A stretch of DNA of 64,000 bases from Candidatus Rifleibacteriota bacterium (GTDB taxonomy: Bacteria > Muiribacteriota > Ozemobacteria > Ozemobacterales > Ozemobacteraceae): NCBI GenBank assembly GCA_015233565.1, contig JADFXM010000032.1:1-64000 (forward strand), written 5' to 3'. Shown in pieces: positions 52,771-60,813 of this stretch. The stretch's first letter is position 1; the number at the start of each line of letters is the position of its first letter. The notes below the pieces were generated by a model that ran no database searches, was not told the origin of the DNA, and worked only from the letters and a program-made list of their open reading frames with translations. The position numbers were made by a program, and so were the translations under genes.

Positions 52771-54396
52771 ATGAAGCCACGCCTTGTAACAGCCTTGTTT
52801 GTCCTGGTCCTGGTTCCACTGGGATTAGTCTCCTGGCTTGGAGTCCGGACAGCAAATCAGGAATATTACAAGGTGCAGGAAACGTTCCATAGTCTTTTGA
52901 AAAGCAAGTTTTCCGAACTGGACAGCCAAATTGCAAATGTCCTTCAGGAACGCCGCCTGGCGCTTGAAAAATTAACCGACCGGGAATACTGGACAATCGA
53001 AGAGTATCATCAGATACAAAATAGCAACCCTTTCATCACTCAACTTTTCGCTCAAGCCAGTGACGGTCGGTTGGTTTTCCCTGCTCCGGGAAAACTTCTC
53101 CCAAGAGAACGTGATTTCCTGATTCGGACACAGGCGATTTTTGATCAAAAGATTCTTCTTTCTTCCAAAACTGAAGTTAATAATGAACGAACCAGAATGC
53201 GAACAAATGAAGACTACAGGAATGTCGGGCCCGACGAAGGCTGGGAAACCTGGTTCTGGGATAGTGACATCAAATTATTATTCTGGCGCCGAACAAGCGG
53301 TAACGGTGTGATCGGGGCAGAGTTAAGTAGGGTCAGATTGATTGCTGACATCATAGGCGTATTACCTGATACTGCAAGGAATGATCCGCTTCTTGCATCC
53401 GGGGAAATAATGCTGGCTGACTCGCAGAACAAACCATTGTACAAATGGGGCACCTCCGGAGAAAACTATAGAGTTCTGTTTACTATGCCTCTTTCATCTC
53501 CTTTACTGAACTGGAGCCTCCAGTTTGATTCAAAACCTGATGCACTATCTCGTGAATTCAGTACAGGAATTTATATTCAGGTTTTATCCGCACTTTTTGC
53601 ATTAGGTCTGACTCTGTCTGGACTGGCATTTTATTTGTACCGGGAATACAATAAAAGCCTTGTAGAGGCGGAGCAACGGGTTTCATTCGTAAACCATGTT
53701 TCGCATGAGTTAAAAACCCCTCTTACAAATATTCGAATGTATGCTGAACTTCTTGAAAACAACTTGCCCGAGGATGATCCGGAAAGTCGACAAAAACTAG
53801 AGGTAATCCTCTCAGAAAGCAGGAGATTAAGTAGAATGATCGGGAACGTGCTGACTTTTTCCAGACATCAGAAAGGAAAATTACAATTGAAGCCTTGTTT
53901 GAGTGTTCCGGATAGGAAAATAGCATCAGTGCTAGAAAGTTTTCAACCTGCCCTGTTGTCCAGGGGAATTTCCTTAGAAACCGATTTGAATGCATCTTCA
54001 GAGATCAGCCATGATTCAGATATCCTCGAACAAATCCTTGGAAATCTTATAAGCAATGTGGAAAAATACGCATGGAAAGGCAAAAAACTGATCGTGAAAA
54101 GTTCCGTTGAAAGTGACGTGTTAAGTCTCTGGGTTCGGGACTATGGCCCAGGAATTCCTGAAGAGAAGCGTTTCCTGATCTTCCAACCTTTTGTACGACT
54201 TTCTGATCGGACGGACGAAGGAGCTTCGGGAACCGGAATCGGGCTTTCCATAATCCGTGACTTGGCTCGTCTGCACGGAGGTGATGTTATGCTTGTTTTC
54301 AACAATGGAATTTGTGCCGATCCCGACAATATTCCTGACCCTAAAACACCTCTAGGAACATGCTTTCTGGCTCAAATCCCGAAGAAGGAAAATTGA
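52771..54396 (+). CDS. Membrane sensor histidine kinase
   Basis: Two-component sensor. N-terminal membrane helix (residues 6-27), an extracytoplasmic sensor region of about 240 residues without a recognised fold, and a second helix (residues about 268-290, FALGLTLSGLAFYLY). The HisKA box is FVNHVSHELKTPLTNIRMY with the phospho-acceptor His. The ATPase domain has ILGNLISNVEKYA (N box), VRDYGPGIPEE and GTGIGLSIIRDLA. No HAMP domain is evident between helix 2 and the H box, giving a short coupling. Length is 541 residues. Its gene begins 3 bp after the VWA gene and ends 1 bp before the cognate regulator. Confidence 0.92.
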   Translation: MKPRLVTALFVLVLVPLGLVSWLGVRTANQEYYKVQETFHSLLKSKFSELDSQIANVLQERRLALEKLTDREYWTIEEYHQIQNSNPFITQLFAQASDGRLVFPAPGKLLPRERDFLIRTQAIFDQKILLSSKTEVNNERTRMRTNEDYRNVGPDEGWETWFWDSDIKLLFWRRTSGNGVIGAELSRVRLIADIIGVLPDTARNDPLLASGEIMLADSQNKPLYKWGTSGENYRVLFTMPLSSPLLNWSLQFDSKPDALSREFSTGIYIQVLSALFALGLTLSGLAFYLYREYNKSLVEAEQRVSFVNHVSHELKTPLTNIRMYAELLENNLPEDDPESRQKLEVILSESRRLSRMIGNVLTFSRHQKGKLQLKPCLSVPDRKIASVLESFQPALLSRGISLETDLNASSEISHDSDILEQILGNLISNVEKYAWKGKKLIVKSSVESDVLSLWVRDYGPGIPEEKRFLIFQPFVRLSDRTDEGASGTGIGLSIIRDLARLHGGDVMLVFNNGICADPDNIPDPKTPLGTCFLAQIPKKEN

Positions 54397-54397
54397 A

Positions 54398-55090
54398 ATG
54401 AAAGTACTTATTGCTGAAGATGATCCAATCACCAGAAATGGCTTGATCGAAATCCTCCAAAGTGAGGGTTATGAGGTTATGGCTGCAGCCAACGGCGAAG
54501 AAACGATTGAGCTTTTCTCCCGTGTCCAACCTGATTTCATCTGCCTTGACATAATGATGCCAGGCAAAGATGGGTATTCTGTCTGCCGGCAAATTCGTTC
54601 AATGAATTCCCAGATTCCGATCGTTTTCATTTCGGCCAAAAGCGAAGAAATTGACAAGGTCGTCGGTCTGGAATTAGGAGCTGATGATTTCATCGTTAAA
54701 CCTTTCGGGGTAAGGGAAGTGATCGCCCGTATAAGAGCGATTACCCGTAGATGTATCAACTCGAAAAAGTCGGCTGATTTTGACTCAGAGTCAGTTTTTG
54801 ATTTTGGCGATTTGAAAATTTATCCCAATGAACTGCGTGCAAAACGCAACACTGTTACCATTGATCTCAGCTTACGCGAAATCCGCCTTCTGGCACTTTT
54901 CGCCAAAAATCCAAGGAAAGCTCTGACCAGGCAACAGATTTCAGAAGCCTGCTGGGACGCTGAGCATTTCCCCACCAGCCGCACCCTTGACCAGCACATT
55001 TCTCAGCTTCGTAAACATATCGAGGTTGATCCACATGACCCAAGGTTGATACAAACAGTGCATGGAGTCGGATATCGTCACGATTCCTGA
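54398..55090 (+). CDS. OmpR/PhoB-family response regulator
   Basis: Receiver domain (residues 1-120) with intact chemistry: acidic pair in IAEDDPITR, acceptor Asp in ICLDIMMPGKDG, Ser/Thr in FISAKS, Lys in IVKPFG. The C-terminal winged helix (residues 135-230) shows FGDLKIYPNELRA, LSLREIRLLALFAKNP, and SRTLDQHISQLRKHIE with VHGVGYRH, typical of OmpR. It is cotranscribed with its kinase. It probably binds the four 11-bp-spaced repeats 3 kb upstream and other targets unknown from this window. Confidence 0.95.
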   Translation: MKVLIAEDDPITRNGLIEILQSEGYEVMAAANGEETIELFSRVQPDFICLDIMMPGKDGYSVCRQIRSMNSQIPIVFISAKSEEIDKVVGLELGADDFIVKPFGVREVIARIRAITRRCINSKKSADFDSESVFDFGDLKIYPNELRAKRNTVTIDLSLREIRLLALFAKNPRKALTRQQISEACWDAEHFPTSRTLDQHISQLRKHIEVDPHDPRLIQTVHGVGYRHDS

Positions 55091-55120
55091 AAGTACAAGC
55101 TGCCGAAAAATGAACTTCGC

Positions 55121-55149
55121 TTGACTTCTGGTTATTCTCGATGTATCAT
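55121..55149 (+). promoter_or_regulatory. Sigma-70 promoter of mazEF
   Basis: TTGACT (55121-55126), a 17-base spacer and TATCAT (55144-55149), 26 bases before the mazE start codon. Well formed, as expected for a toxin-antitoxin operon. Confidence 0.7.
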
Positions 55150-55174
55150 TATTGTAGATACGCGAGGAGGCAGC

Positions 55175-55414
55175 ATGAAAGGTAAAATCCAAAAGTGGGG
55201 CAATAGTTTGGCCATTCGTATTCCCAAGCCTTTTGCCAACGAGATCCATTTAGAAAATAATTCCAGCGTGGAAATTTCCTTAAAAGATGGGGCAATAGTT
55301 GTTGAGCCTTCGGCAGATGAGATTGATTTTGACGATCTTCTAAAAAAGGTTAATAAAAGTAACCTTCATAAACTAATTGATTTTGGTCCCCCTTGTGGCA
55401 AAGAGATCATATAG
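55175..55414 (+). CDS. mazE: MazE-family antitoxin (AbrB/SpoVT DNA-binding domain)
   Basis: 79 residues. The N-terminal MKGKIQKWGNSLAIRIPK is the classic MazE AbrB-type fold for DNA binding and autorepression; the C-terminal acidic part (SADEIDFDDLLKKV) should wrap and neutralise the toxin. Start ATG 55175 follows GAGGAGG by 4 bases. It is immediately upstream of mazF (2-base gap), and the promoter lies close, so the pair is an intact toxin-antitoxin unit. Confidence 0.92.
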   Translation: MKGKIQKWGNSLAIRIPKPFANEIHLENNSSVEISLKDGAIVVEPSADEIDFDDLLKKVNKSNLHKLIDFGPPCGKEII

Positions 55415-55416
55415 TT

Positions 55417-55755
55417 ATGGCTTATTTTATTCCAGATCGCGGAGATGTTATTTGGCTTGATTTCAATCCATCTCTTGGACACGAACAAGCGGGGCGCCGG
55501 CCCGCAATTGTTTTGTCTTCTTTTAAATATAATCAGAAGGTCGGACTTGCAGTTGTCTGTCCAATTACTTCACAGGTCAAAGGATATCCTTTTGAGATCC
55601 AGATTCCTCAAGGATTTAAGATCCAAGGCGTTATATTATCTGACCAACTCAAAAGTATCGATTTGTCTGAAAGAAATGTCGAAATGATTTTTAAAATCCC
55701 CATTCCGGTTGTGGAAGAGGTTCAAAAGTTTGCTATTTCCGTGCTCACAAAATAG
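55417..55755 (+). CDS. mazF: MazF-family endoribonuclease toxin
   Basis: 112 residues of the PemK/MazF fold, a sequence-specific mRNA interferase. It begins YFIPDRGDVIWLDFNPSLGHEQAGRRPAIVLS, with the catalytic Arg in the GRRPA loop, followed by VVCPITSQVKGYPFE and LSDQLKSIDL. The Thr/Ser of CPITS is the second catalytic position. All hallmarks and the length are normal, so the toxin is probably active and held by mazE. The cleavage sequence cannot be predicted. A decayed DUF4143 ATPase follows, an accessory neighbourhood. Confidence 0.93.
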   Translation: MAYFIPDRGDVIWLDFNPSLGHEQAGRRPAIVLSSFKYNQKVGLAVVCPITSQVKGYPFEIQIPQGFKIQGVILSDQLKSIDLSERNVEMIFKIPIPVVEEVQKFAISVLTK

Positions 55756-55879
55756 CTACATAATTGAGCGTTGCAACGGTTTTGGGTGGCGTGTTTTCAA
55801 GTAGAGCCGGGGCCTCTCTGGCTTCCGTCCCGCCAAAGTCGCTCAACTTGCCGTTCTACAGTTCTTTAAATAGTTGGCT

Positions 55880-56202
55880 TTCTTTTTAGGCTGGATAGTC
55901 GATTTCAATCAGGTGGAATTGCGTTCTGACATTGGGGCACTCTGGGAAAATTTTCTATTAGCGAACGTTATAAGACTCTCCATTATAAACAGATTTGGGC
56001 AAACTCCTGGTTCTGGAGAACCCAGGATCAGCAAGAAATTGACTATCTTAAAGAGCGGGGCGGAAAATTATTTGCCTGGGAATTTAAATGGAATCCAAAG
56101 GGTAGACCCAGGTTGTCAAAAACCTTCTCCAAGACGTATTCGAATCATGTTTTCCAAGTTACGTCGCAGGATAACTTCGAAGAGTTTCTTATTCCTGACT
56201 GA
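55880..56202 (+). pseudogene. Remnant of a DUF4143 (AAA family) ATPase, N-truncated and frameshifted
   Basis: The C-terminal part of a DUF4143 protein is recognisable: LRSDIGALWENFLLA in one frame, then, from about 55960, ERYKTLHYKQIWANSWFWRT, QQEIDYLKERGGKLFAWEFKW and DNFEEFL in the next frame, ending at the TGA 56200-56202. The frames meet at TTAGCGAACG, where restoring one G would give LLAERYK, so one base is missing. The N-terminal ATPase part is absent. It is a dead copy of an ATPase family that is often found near toxin-antitoxin genes. Confidence 0.85.
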
Positions 56203-56416
56203 AAATTTTCGTTCAGCTATTTTATGCCCCATTTTTAGGTCTCATCTTTTCCTTTTCTTTGTAAAAACTCTTTGAAATTCCATTTTCTTCCTAAATTTCA
56301 CGAATTTTACTTTTGAAATGCAACTTGATATAAAGAGCTTTTCGATTGCAATATTCCGATTGAATATAATACAATCATTATGGATTGTTTAAGAATCACT
56401 TTCCTTGGAGGGAAAA

Positions 56417-57100
56417 ATGCGCCTTGAAACAAAGTCGTTTGACTTGTTTTTTGTTCCGGCTGCTTTGGTATTTGTAACTTGCACATTGGCTTTTGGAGAA
56501 GCTATTCCCTATTCTGAAAAAAGTATTATTCCAATTGGGAGTTCTGTGATTAATATCCGTGATTTTCGTGAGAACCTGAAAGAAGCGAAAGAAAATTCCC
56601 TTCCGTTGCTTGTGAGGATATTTGATTGGTCAGGGCCAGCTTTATTGAGTTCCGACAGCGAAAATATAGTGACAAACGATCAAAACGATCAAACTGCAGC
56701 GTTCGCGCCAATGCCTCCTCTTCCACCAACTTTTACAAGAAACAACTTGATTGGAGTGCCAATGCGAACTGGCAAAATACAGGTTTCCGCTTTTGGTTTA
56801 GGTTCAGAAGTTGGGGAAATTTCTCAAGCTGATAACAAAGCAATCGTTATTAAAACTGATAGTGGTAGTGTTGAAGTTGTCAAAATTGGGGAAAATAGAA
56901 TCAAAATTACGGGAACAGGTAAATACGGCTCCATGGTCAAAGAAGGCAAAAACCAAGCGACAGTAAAAGTTGAAGGAAATCAGGCAACCCTGACCGCAGA
57001 TAGCGGAAAATCAACGACTTTTACTTCTTTAGGCACTTCTGGCTTTGACATAAAAGCTTCGGCTATTCCTGTTACGGTAAAAGTTCGATATTTGGATTAG
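56417..57100 (+). CDS. Secreted protein sharing the C-terminal domain of the LysM protein
   Basis: 227 residues from ATG 56417 (GGAGG five bases upstream; an in-frame TTG at 56405 lies inside that site). The signal peptide (residues 1-28) ends VTCTLAFGEA. The middle is variable and acidic. The last 110 residues begin TRNNLIGVPMRTGKIQVS and end IPVTVKVRYLD, clearly paralogous to residues 250-360 of the protein at 10160. A short charged beta-rich repeat lies between. I do not recognise the domain; its presence in two otherwise unrelated exported proteins suggests a surface or cell-wall localising role. Confidence 0.7.
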   Translation: MRLETKSFDLFFVPAALVFVTCTLAFGEAIPYSEKSIIPIGSSVINIRDFRENLKEAKENSLPLLVRIFDWSGPALLSSDSENIVTNDQNDQTAAFAPMPPLPPTFTRNNLIGVPMRTGKIQVSAFGLGSEVGEISQADNKAIVIKTDSGSVEVVKIGENRIKITGTGKYGSMVKEGKNQATVKVEGNQATLTADSGKSTTFTSLGTSGFDIKASAIPVTVKVRYLD

Positions 57101-57342
57101 TTGGGCAGAGCTTTCTGTGTTCCCATTTCCGCGGCAAAAAGATTTTTCCGATCTTTTCTGATGAAGAAAAACTGGTTCGTAAGAGCTTGTTGCCTAATAA
57201 ACAAAAATGATTATTTGTGATAAAAATCAAAGCATGAAAACAGCTACGAAGCCAATTTCATGTATCTAACTTTGAGCAAAAATGGAATTGTACAACATGC
57301 CCATAGTACTACTTTTCCAGGCTCATTCATTTGGTGGAAAAA

Positions 57343-58581
57343 ATGTCTGAAATAAAAAAATGGTTAGACAGATTGGTGAATTTACCCCCGGAGGGTCACT
57401 TCGGGCTTGCCGTTTTTCTTTTTTCTTTCATGCTGATTTCCTGGAATGAATCAAGGGCCGTAAAAGTAAACCAATTCCTTGTTGAAAACCTTGAAAAAGT
57501 AATCTCTATTTCATCTGAAAAAATCGATCCCGCAAATGAAGGGAAACTTGTACATATAACCGGAATGGTTTCTTCGCCTGAGACAATACGTGATGATGAA
57601 TTTGGAGTATTGCGCAAGGCAATGGTTTTAAAAAGAACGGTGAAAATGTACCAATGGGATGAGACGTGTTGCGAAACAACGGAGACAAAATACGATGGCC
57701 AGAAAAGTACAACCGTAACTTATACATATGATAAAATCTGGTATGATGGATTAATAGATTCGCGAAAATTCCAGGACCCGAAAAAGTATGCTAACCCATC
57801 ATATTTCGGCCCCCCTTCCCGAATAATGACCTCCAAAGCGGCTACCCTGAACGCGTTTTCCCTTCGGCCTGACCTCCAGCAGAGGGTTGTTGTTGAAGAA
57901 CCCCTGAATTTGGAAGAACTTCCTCATGTACCGCCTTCTGCCCCATATGAAGTTGTGAAAAAATTGATTTTTAAAACAATCGACTCCCTGGTAATGCAAA
58001 TTTTAGGTGGCAATTTTACAATTTCCGGGTATTTTTCCAAACCTTCTTACGCTGATTTGAAACCAAATCTTTTCGAAGGAGGGATTTATTTTGGAAACAA
58101 CCCAAAAGAACCTCAGATTGGTGATTACCAGATCAAGTATACTGTTGCATACCCTCGGAACATCACTCTGATTGCAAAGCAGACCGGAAACGGCTTCACT
58201 CCCTTTCAGACAAGTACGGGAGGCAAAATCGAGATTCTCGCATCAGGAACGCAGTCTGCGAATGAATTGCTTTATCGTGGCCAGAAGAAATTTGATTCTT
58301 CAACCGGGTCTCTCAGGTTTATGGGTTTTTTAATGATGACTGTTGGTATCATCATACTCCTTAACCCGATTTCGGAAGCCTTCGATGTTTTTCTCATACT
58401 TGCAAACCTCATTCAGACCGATTCCATGAAGACAACAGTATTTGTGGCCAGTGGTTTGTCATTGTACACAATTGGAGTTACCTGGATTTTCTACCGATTT
58501 CTCCTTGTAAGAATCCTTTTTTATCTGGCATTGGCTGTGCTGCTGCTGTTCGGTTTTTCCAAAACCAGGAAGACTGGATGA
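57343..58581 (+). CDS. TMEM43 family membrane protein
   Basis: Bacterial member of the TMEM43/LUMA family. One helix at residues 14-32 and two to three more near the C-terminus (IGFMMMTVGIIILLNP region; ATVFVASGLSLYTIGV; YRFLLVRILFYLALAVLLLF) enclose a large extracytoplasmic part. The first loop (LVHITGMVSSPETIRDDEFG and VLKRTVKMYQWDE) is typical of this family. Function in bacteria is unknown; in animals TMEM43 lies in the nuclear envelope and ER. The frame opens at TTG 57331, but ATG 57343 with GGTGGAA upstream is more likely. Its stop overlaps the start of the next gene (ATGA), so the two are cotranslated. Confidence 0.85.
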   Translation: MSEIKKWLDRLVNLPPEGHFGLAVFLFSFMLISWNESRAVKVNQFLVENLEKVISISSEKIDPANEGKLVHITGMVSSPETIRDDEFGVLRKAMVLKRTVKMYQWDETCCETTETKYDGQKSTTVTYTYDKIWYDGLIDSRKFQDPKKYANPSYFGPPSRIMTSKAATLNAFSLRPDLQQRVVVEEPLNLEELPHVPPSAPYEVVKKLIFKTIDSLVMQILGGNFTISGYFSKPSYADLKPNLFEGGIYFGNNPKEPQIGDYQIKYTVAYPRNITLIAKQTGNGFTPFQTSTGGKIEILASGTQSANELLYRGQKKFDSSTGSLRFMGFLMMTVGIIILLNPISEAFDVFLILANLIQTDSMKTTVFVASGLSLYTIGVTWIFYRFLLVRILFYLALAVLLLFGFSKTRKTG

Positions 58582-60788
58582 GTATGAATTTACGATTCTC
58601 GAAATTAACCGGTCGGTTTGCTTTTCTTTTTCCAGTAATCTTCCTTGTTCTCATCTTTATTCCGAAAAGCAATGTCGAGGGTAGGGCGGGCGGAGCACAT
58701 TCCTATTCTGGTGGTTCTCATTCAAGCTCCAGCCATTCGAGTAGCTCCAGCCATTCGAGTAGCTCCAGTCATTCGAGTAGCTCCAGCCATTCAAGCAGTT
58801 CCAGCCATTCAAGTAGTTCCAGTCATTCGAGCGGTTCCAGTCATTCAAGTAGTTATTCCGAAAATTACAGAAGCTCGAGCAGTTCAGGGCATTCGAGTTC
58901 CTATTCAAGTCGGACTTATGCTACAGGCAGGTCTTCTTTCATTCGCAGCAATAACAGCTCTTCCCCATCTTCATCGAATTCTTCTTCGTCTTTACCAGGT
59001 TTTGACATCAATGTTGCATATGGAGCAGGCGGGTTTTTCGATTTCTACGAAATACTGACTTCTCTGGTTTTTGCGATCCTCTTTCTTGTAATTTTTGCAA
59101 AAATTTTGGGAAAGGGAACCCCCCGTCCAACGAAACAATCTATTCTCAACACTGAGCTGGATATTGATGTCCAGAAGGGAAAAGCCCGAAGAAAAGCTAT
59201 GGAACTGCTCAAACTGCGTGATTCCAATTTTAGCGAACCCCCTTTCCTTAGTAGAGTGAAAATGGCATTCCGGATGATTCAGGAAGCCTGGTCAATCCAG
59301 GATTTGAATACGGTGCAGGCATTCCTTTCAGATGCTGTCTATGAGCGATTTTCCCTGCAGATTGACGACCTCAGAAGTGATCGGATAAAAGATGTCATGG
59401 AGGATATTTCGATTCTCGATTCGAGGATCGTCAAAGTCGATTCAGATTCACACTTCGATACGATGCATGTTTTCGTGAAGGCAGAAGCTGTAAATTATCG
59501 AGCTGACTTGGATAGTGGAGAATTTCTTGATGGTTCGAAAGAGCCGCAGGAGTTTTCTGAGGTCTGGTCTTTTGTACGTAGTCTGAATTCCATGACTTCC
59601 GAAAAGTCTGGTTTGATCGAGGGTTGCTGTCCGAATTGTTCAGCGCCGATAGAAATTTCAAGGACTGCGATCTGCAAAGCCTGCAACTCCTTCCTCAGAT
59701 CGGGGGAATACGATTGGGTTCTTTCGGAAATTACCCAAACCTGCGAATGGACTGTGAACGAACTCGGTGAAATTCCAGGTCTGAAAGCTATTCAGAGTTC
59801 TGATCCAGGCTTTAATGTGCAGCACATCGAGGATCGGGCATCTCTGATTTTCTGGCGCGGGATGGATTGTTACCGAAAAGGAAAGGTTGAACCCCTCTTG
59901 AAGTGTTCTTCCAGTGCTTACCTTGCTGAGTTCTCGAAGAACCTCGCTTCCGATTCTTCCCGAAAACGTAATAGTTACGCCAATCCGGCGGTTGGATCGG
60001 TTGAAGTCCTCTTAGTTTCGCCTGAGGAACCTATGGATCAGGTTTTTGTAGAAATTCGCTGGAGTGGCGAACCGATCAAGCTCGATTCTTCAGGGAAAAA
60101 GATAAGTGGCACAGATTACCCGAAGAATTCACATGATCTCTTTGTGTTGAAAAGGAAACACAGCGCTCAGACTGATACCCGGCTTTCCTTTTCGAGTGCC
60201 AATTGTCCTGATTGTGGAGCGCCTGAGACAAACGCTACCGACAATGTTTGTCCATATTGCAACACCGCGTTCAACGACGGTTCCAGGGAATGGATTATTG
60301 ACCGTGTTATGGATACCAATGATCAGGAATTTCTCACTCTTCGAAAAGCCGTCATGAAATCAAGCGAGAATTCAGTGCTAAATCCTGGCGATCATGGGAA
60401 AAAGCCTGTTTATGCCCAGCTTCCTGGCCTGATTCGTTCTCCTGCTGACGCGATCAGATGGATGGCAGCAATGATGATTGCTGATGGAGTCGTTTCACCA
60501 TCTGAACTTGAAGCTTTGCAGGAATTCGCCAAAAAACAGAAGATCCCCGCTGAAAAACTCGATGAAATTTTGAAAGCTGCGGAAGCCGGCGAAGCTCTGC
60601 CCGAACTCCCCAAGGATCTTGACCAGATACGAACTATGGTGAAGCAATTAATTTCAATGGCTCTGGTCGATGGTAAGGTTTCTCCAGAAGAGTTTCAGAT
60701 GCTACGTTCGGCAGGAAAAAACGCTGAAATCTCAGACTATGAGATAAATCAGATGATTGCCCAGGAAAAGAAACGGCTTCATTCTTAA
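58578..60788 (+). CDS. Tim44-like / zinc-ribbon / TerB membrane protein with Ser-His-rich repeats
   Basis: 736 residues with a multi-domain layout: signal segment; a tandem Ser/His-rich tract (residues about 45-115, six-residue units SSHSSS); a membrane helix at about residues 165-185; a Tim44/Mba1-like domain (FLSRVKMAFRMIQEAWSIQDLNTVQAFLSD and the following strand-rich part); two zinc-ribbon pairs (CCPNCSAP...CKACNS and CPDCGAP...CPYCNTAF); and a C-terminal TerB domain (MMIADGVVSPSELEALQEF, then MALVDGKVSPEEF). TerB domains belong to stress-response systems linked to membranes. It starts at ATGA overlap with the TMEM43 gene; an ATG at 58584 is an alternative. Probably works with TMEM43 at the membrane. 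Confidence 0.8.
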   Translation: MSMNLRFSKLTGRFAFLFPVIFLVLIFIPKSNVEGRAGGAHSYSGGSHSSSSHSSSSSHSSSSSHSSSSSHSSSSSHSSSSSHSSGSSHSSSYSENYRSSSSSGHSSSYSSRTYATGRSSFIRSNNSSSPSSSNSSSSLPGFDINVAYGAGGFFDFYEILTSLVFAILFLVIFAKILGKGTPRPTKQSILNTELDIDVQKGKARRKAMELLKLRDSNFSEPPFLSRVKMAFRMIQEAWSIQDLNTVQAFLSDAVYERFSLQIDDLRSDRIKDVMEDISILDSRIVKVDSDSHFDTMHVFVKAEAVNYRADLDSGEFLDGSKEPQEFSEVWSFVRSLNSMTSEKSGLIEGCCPNCSAPIEISRTAICKACNSFLRSGEYDWVLSEITQTCEWTVNELGEIPGLKAIQSSDPGFNVQHIEDRASLIFWRGMDCYRKGKVEPLLKCSSSAYLAEFSKNLASDSSRKRNSYANPAVGSVEVLLVSPEEPMDQVFVEIRWSGEPIKLDSSGKKISGTDYPKNSHDLFVLKRKHSAQTDTRLSFSSANCPDCGAPETNATDNVCPYCNTAFNDGSREWIIDRVMDTNDQEFLTLRKAVMKSSENSVLNPGDHGKKPVYAQLPGLIRSPADAIRWMAAMMIADGVVSPSELEALQEFAKKQKIPAEKLDEILKAAEAGEALPELPKDLDQIRTMVKQLISMALVDGKVSPEEFQMLRSAGKNAEISDYEINQMIAQEKKRLHS
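58729..58855 (+). repeat. 18-bp tandem repeat coding for the Ser/His tract
   Basis: About seven imperfect units of AGCTCCAGCCATTCGAGT-type sequence encode SSSHSS units. The tract can expand or contract in whole units without shifting the frame. Confidence 0.85.
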
Positions 60789-60813
60789 TGAAATGAAGAT
60801 GTAGGTAACAAAA

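Noticed and set aside
58729..58855. Regular repeats that might be a CRISPR array
   Set aside because: Units are contiguous without spacers and encode a Ser/His tract in frame.
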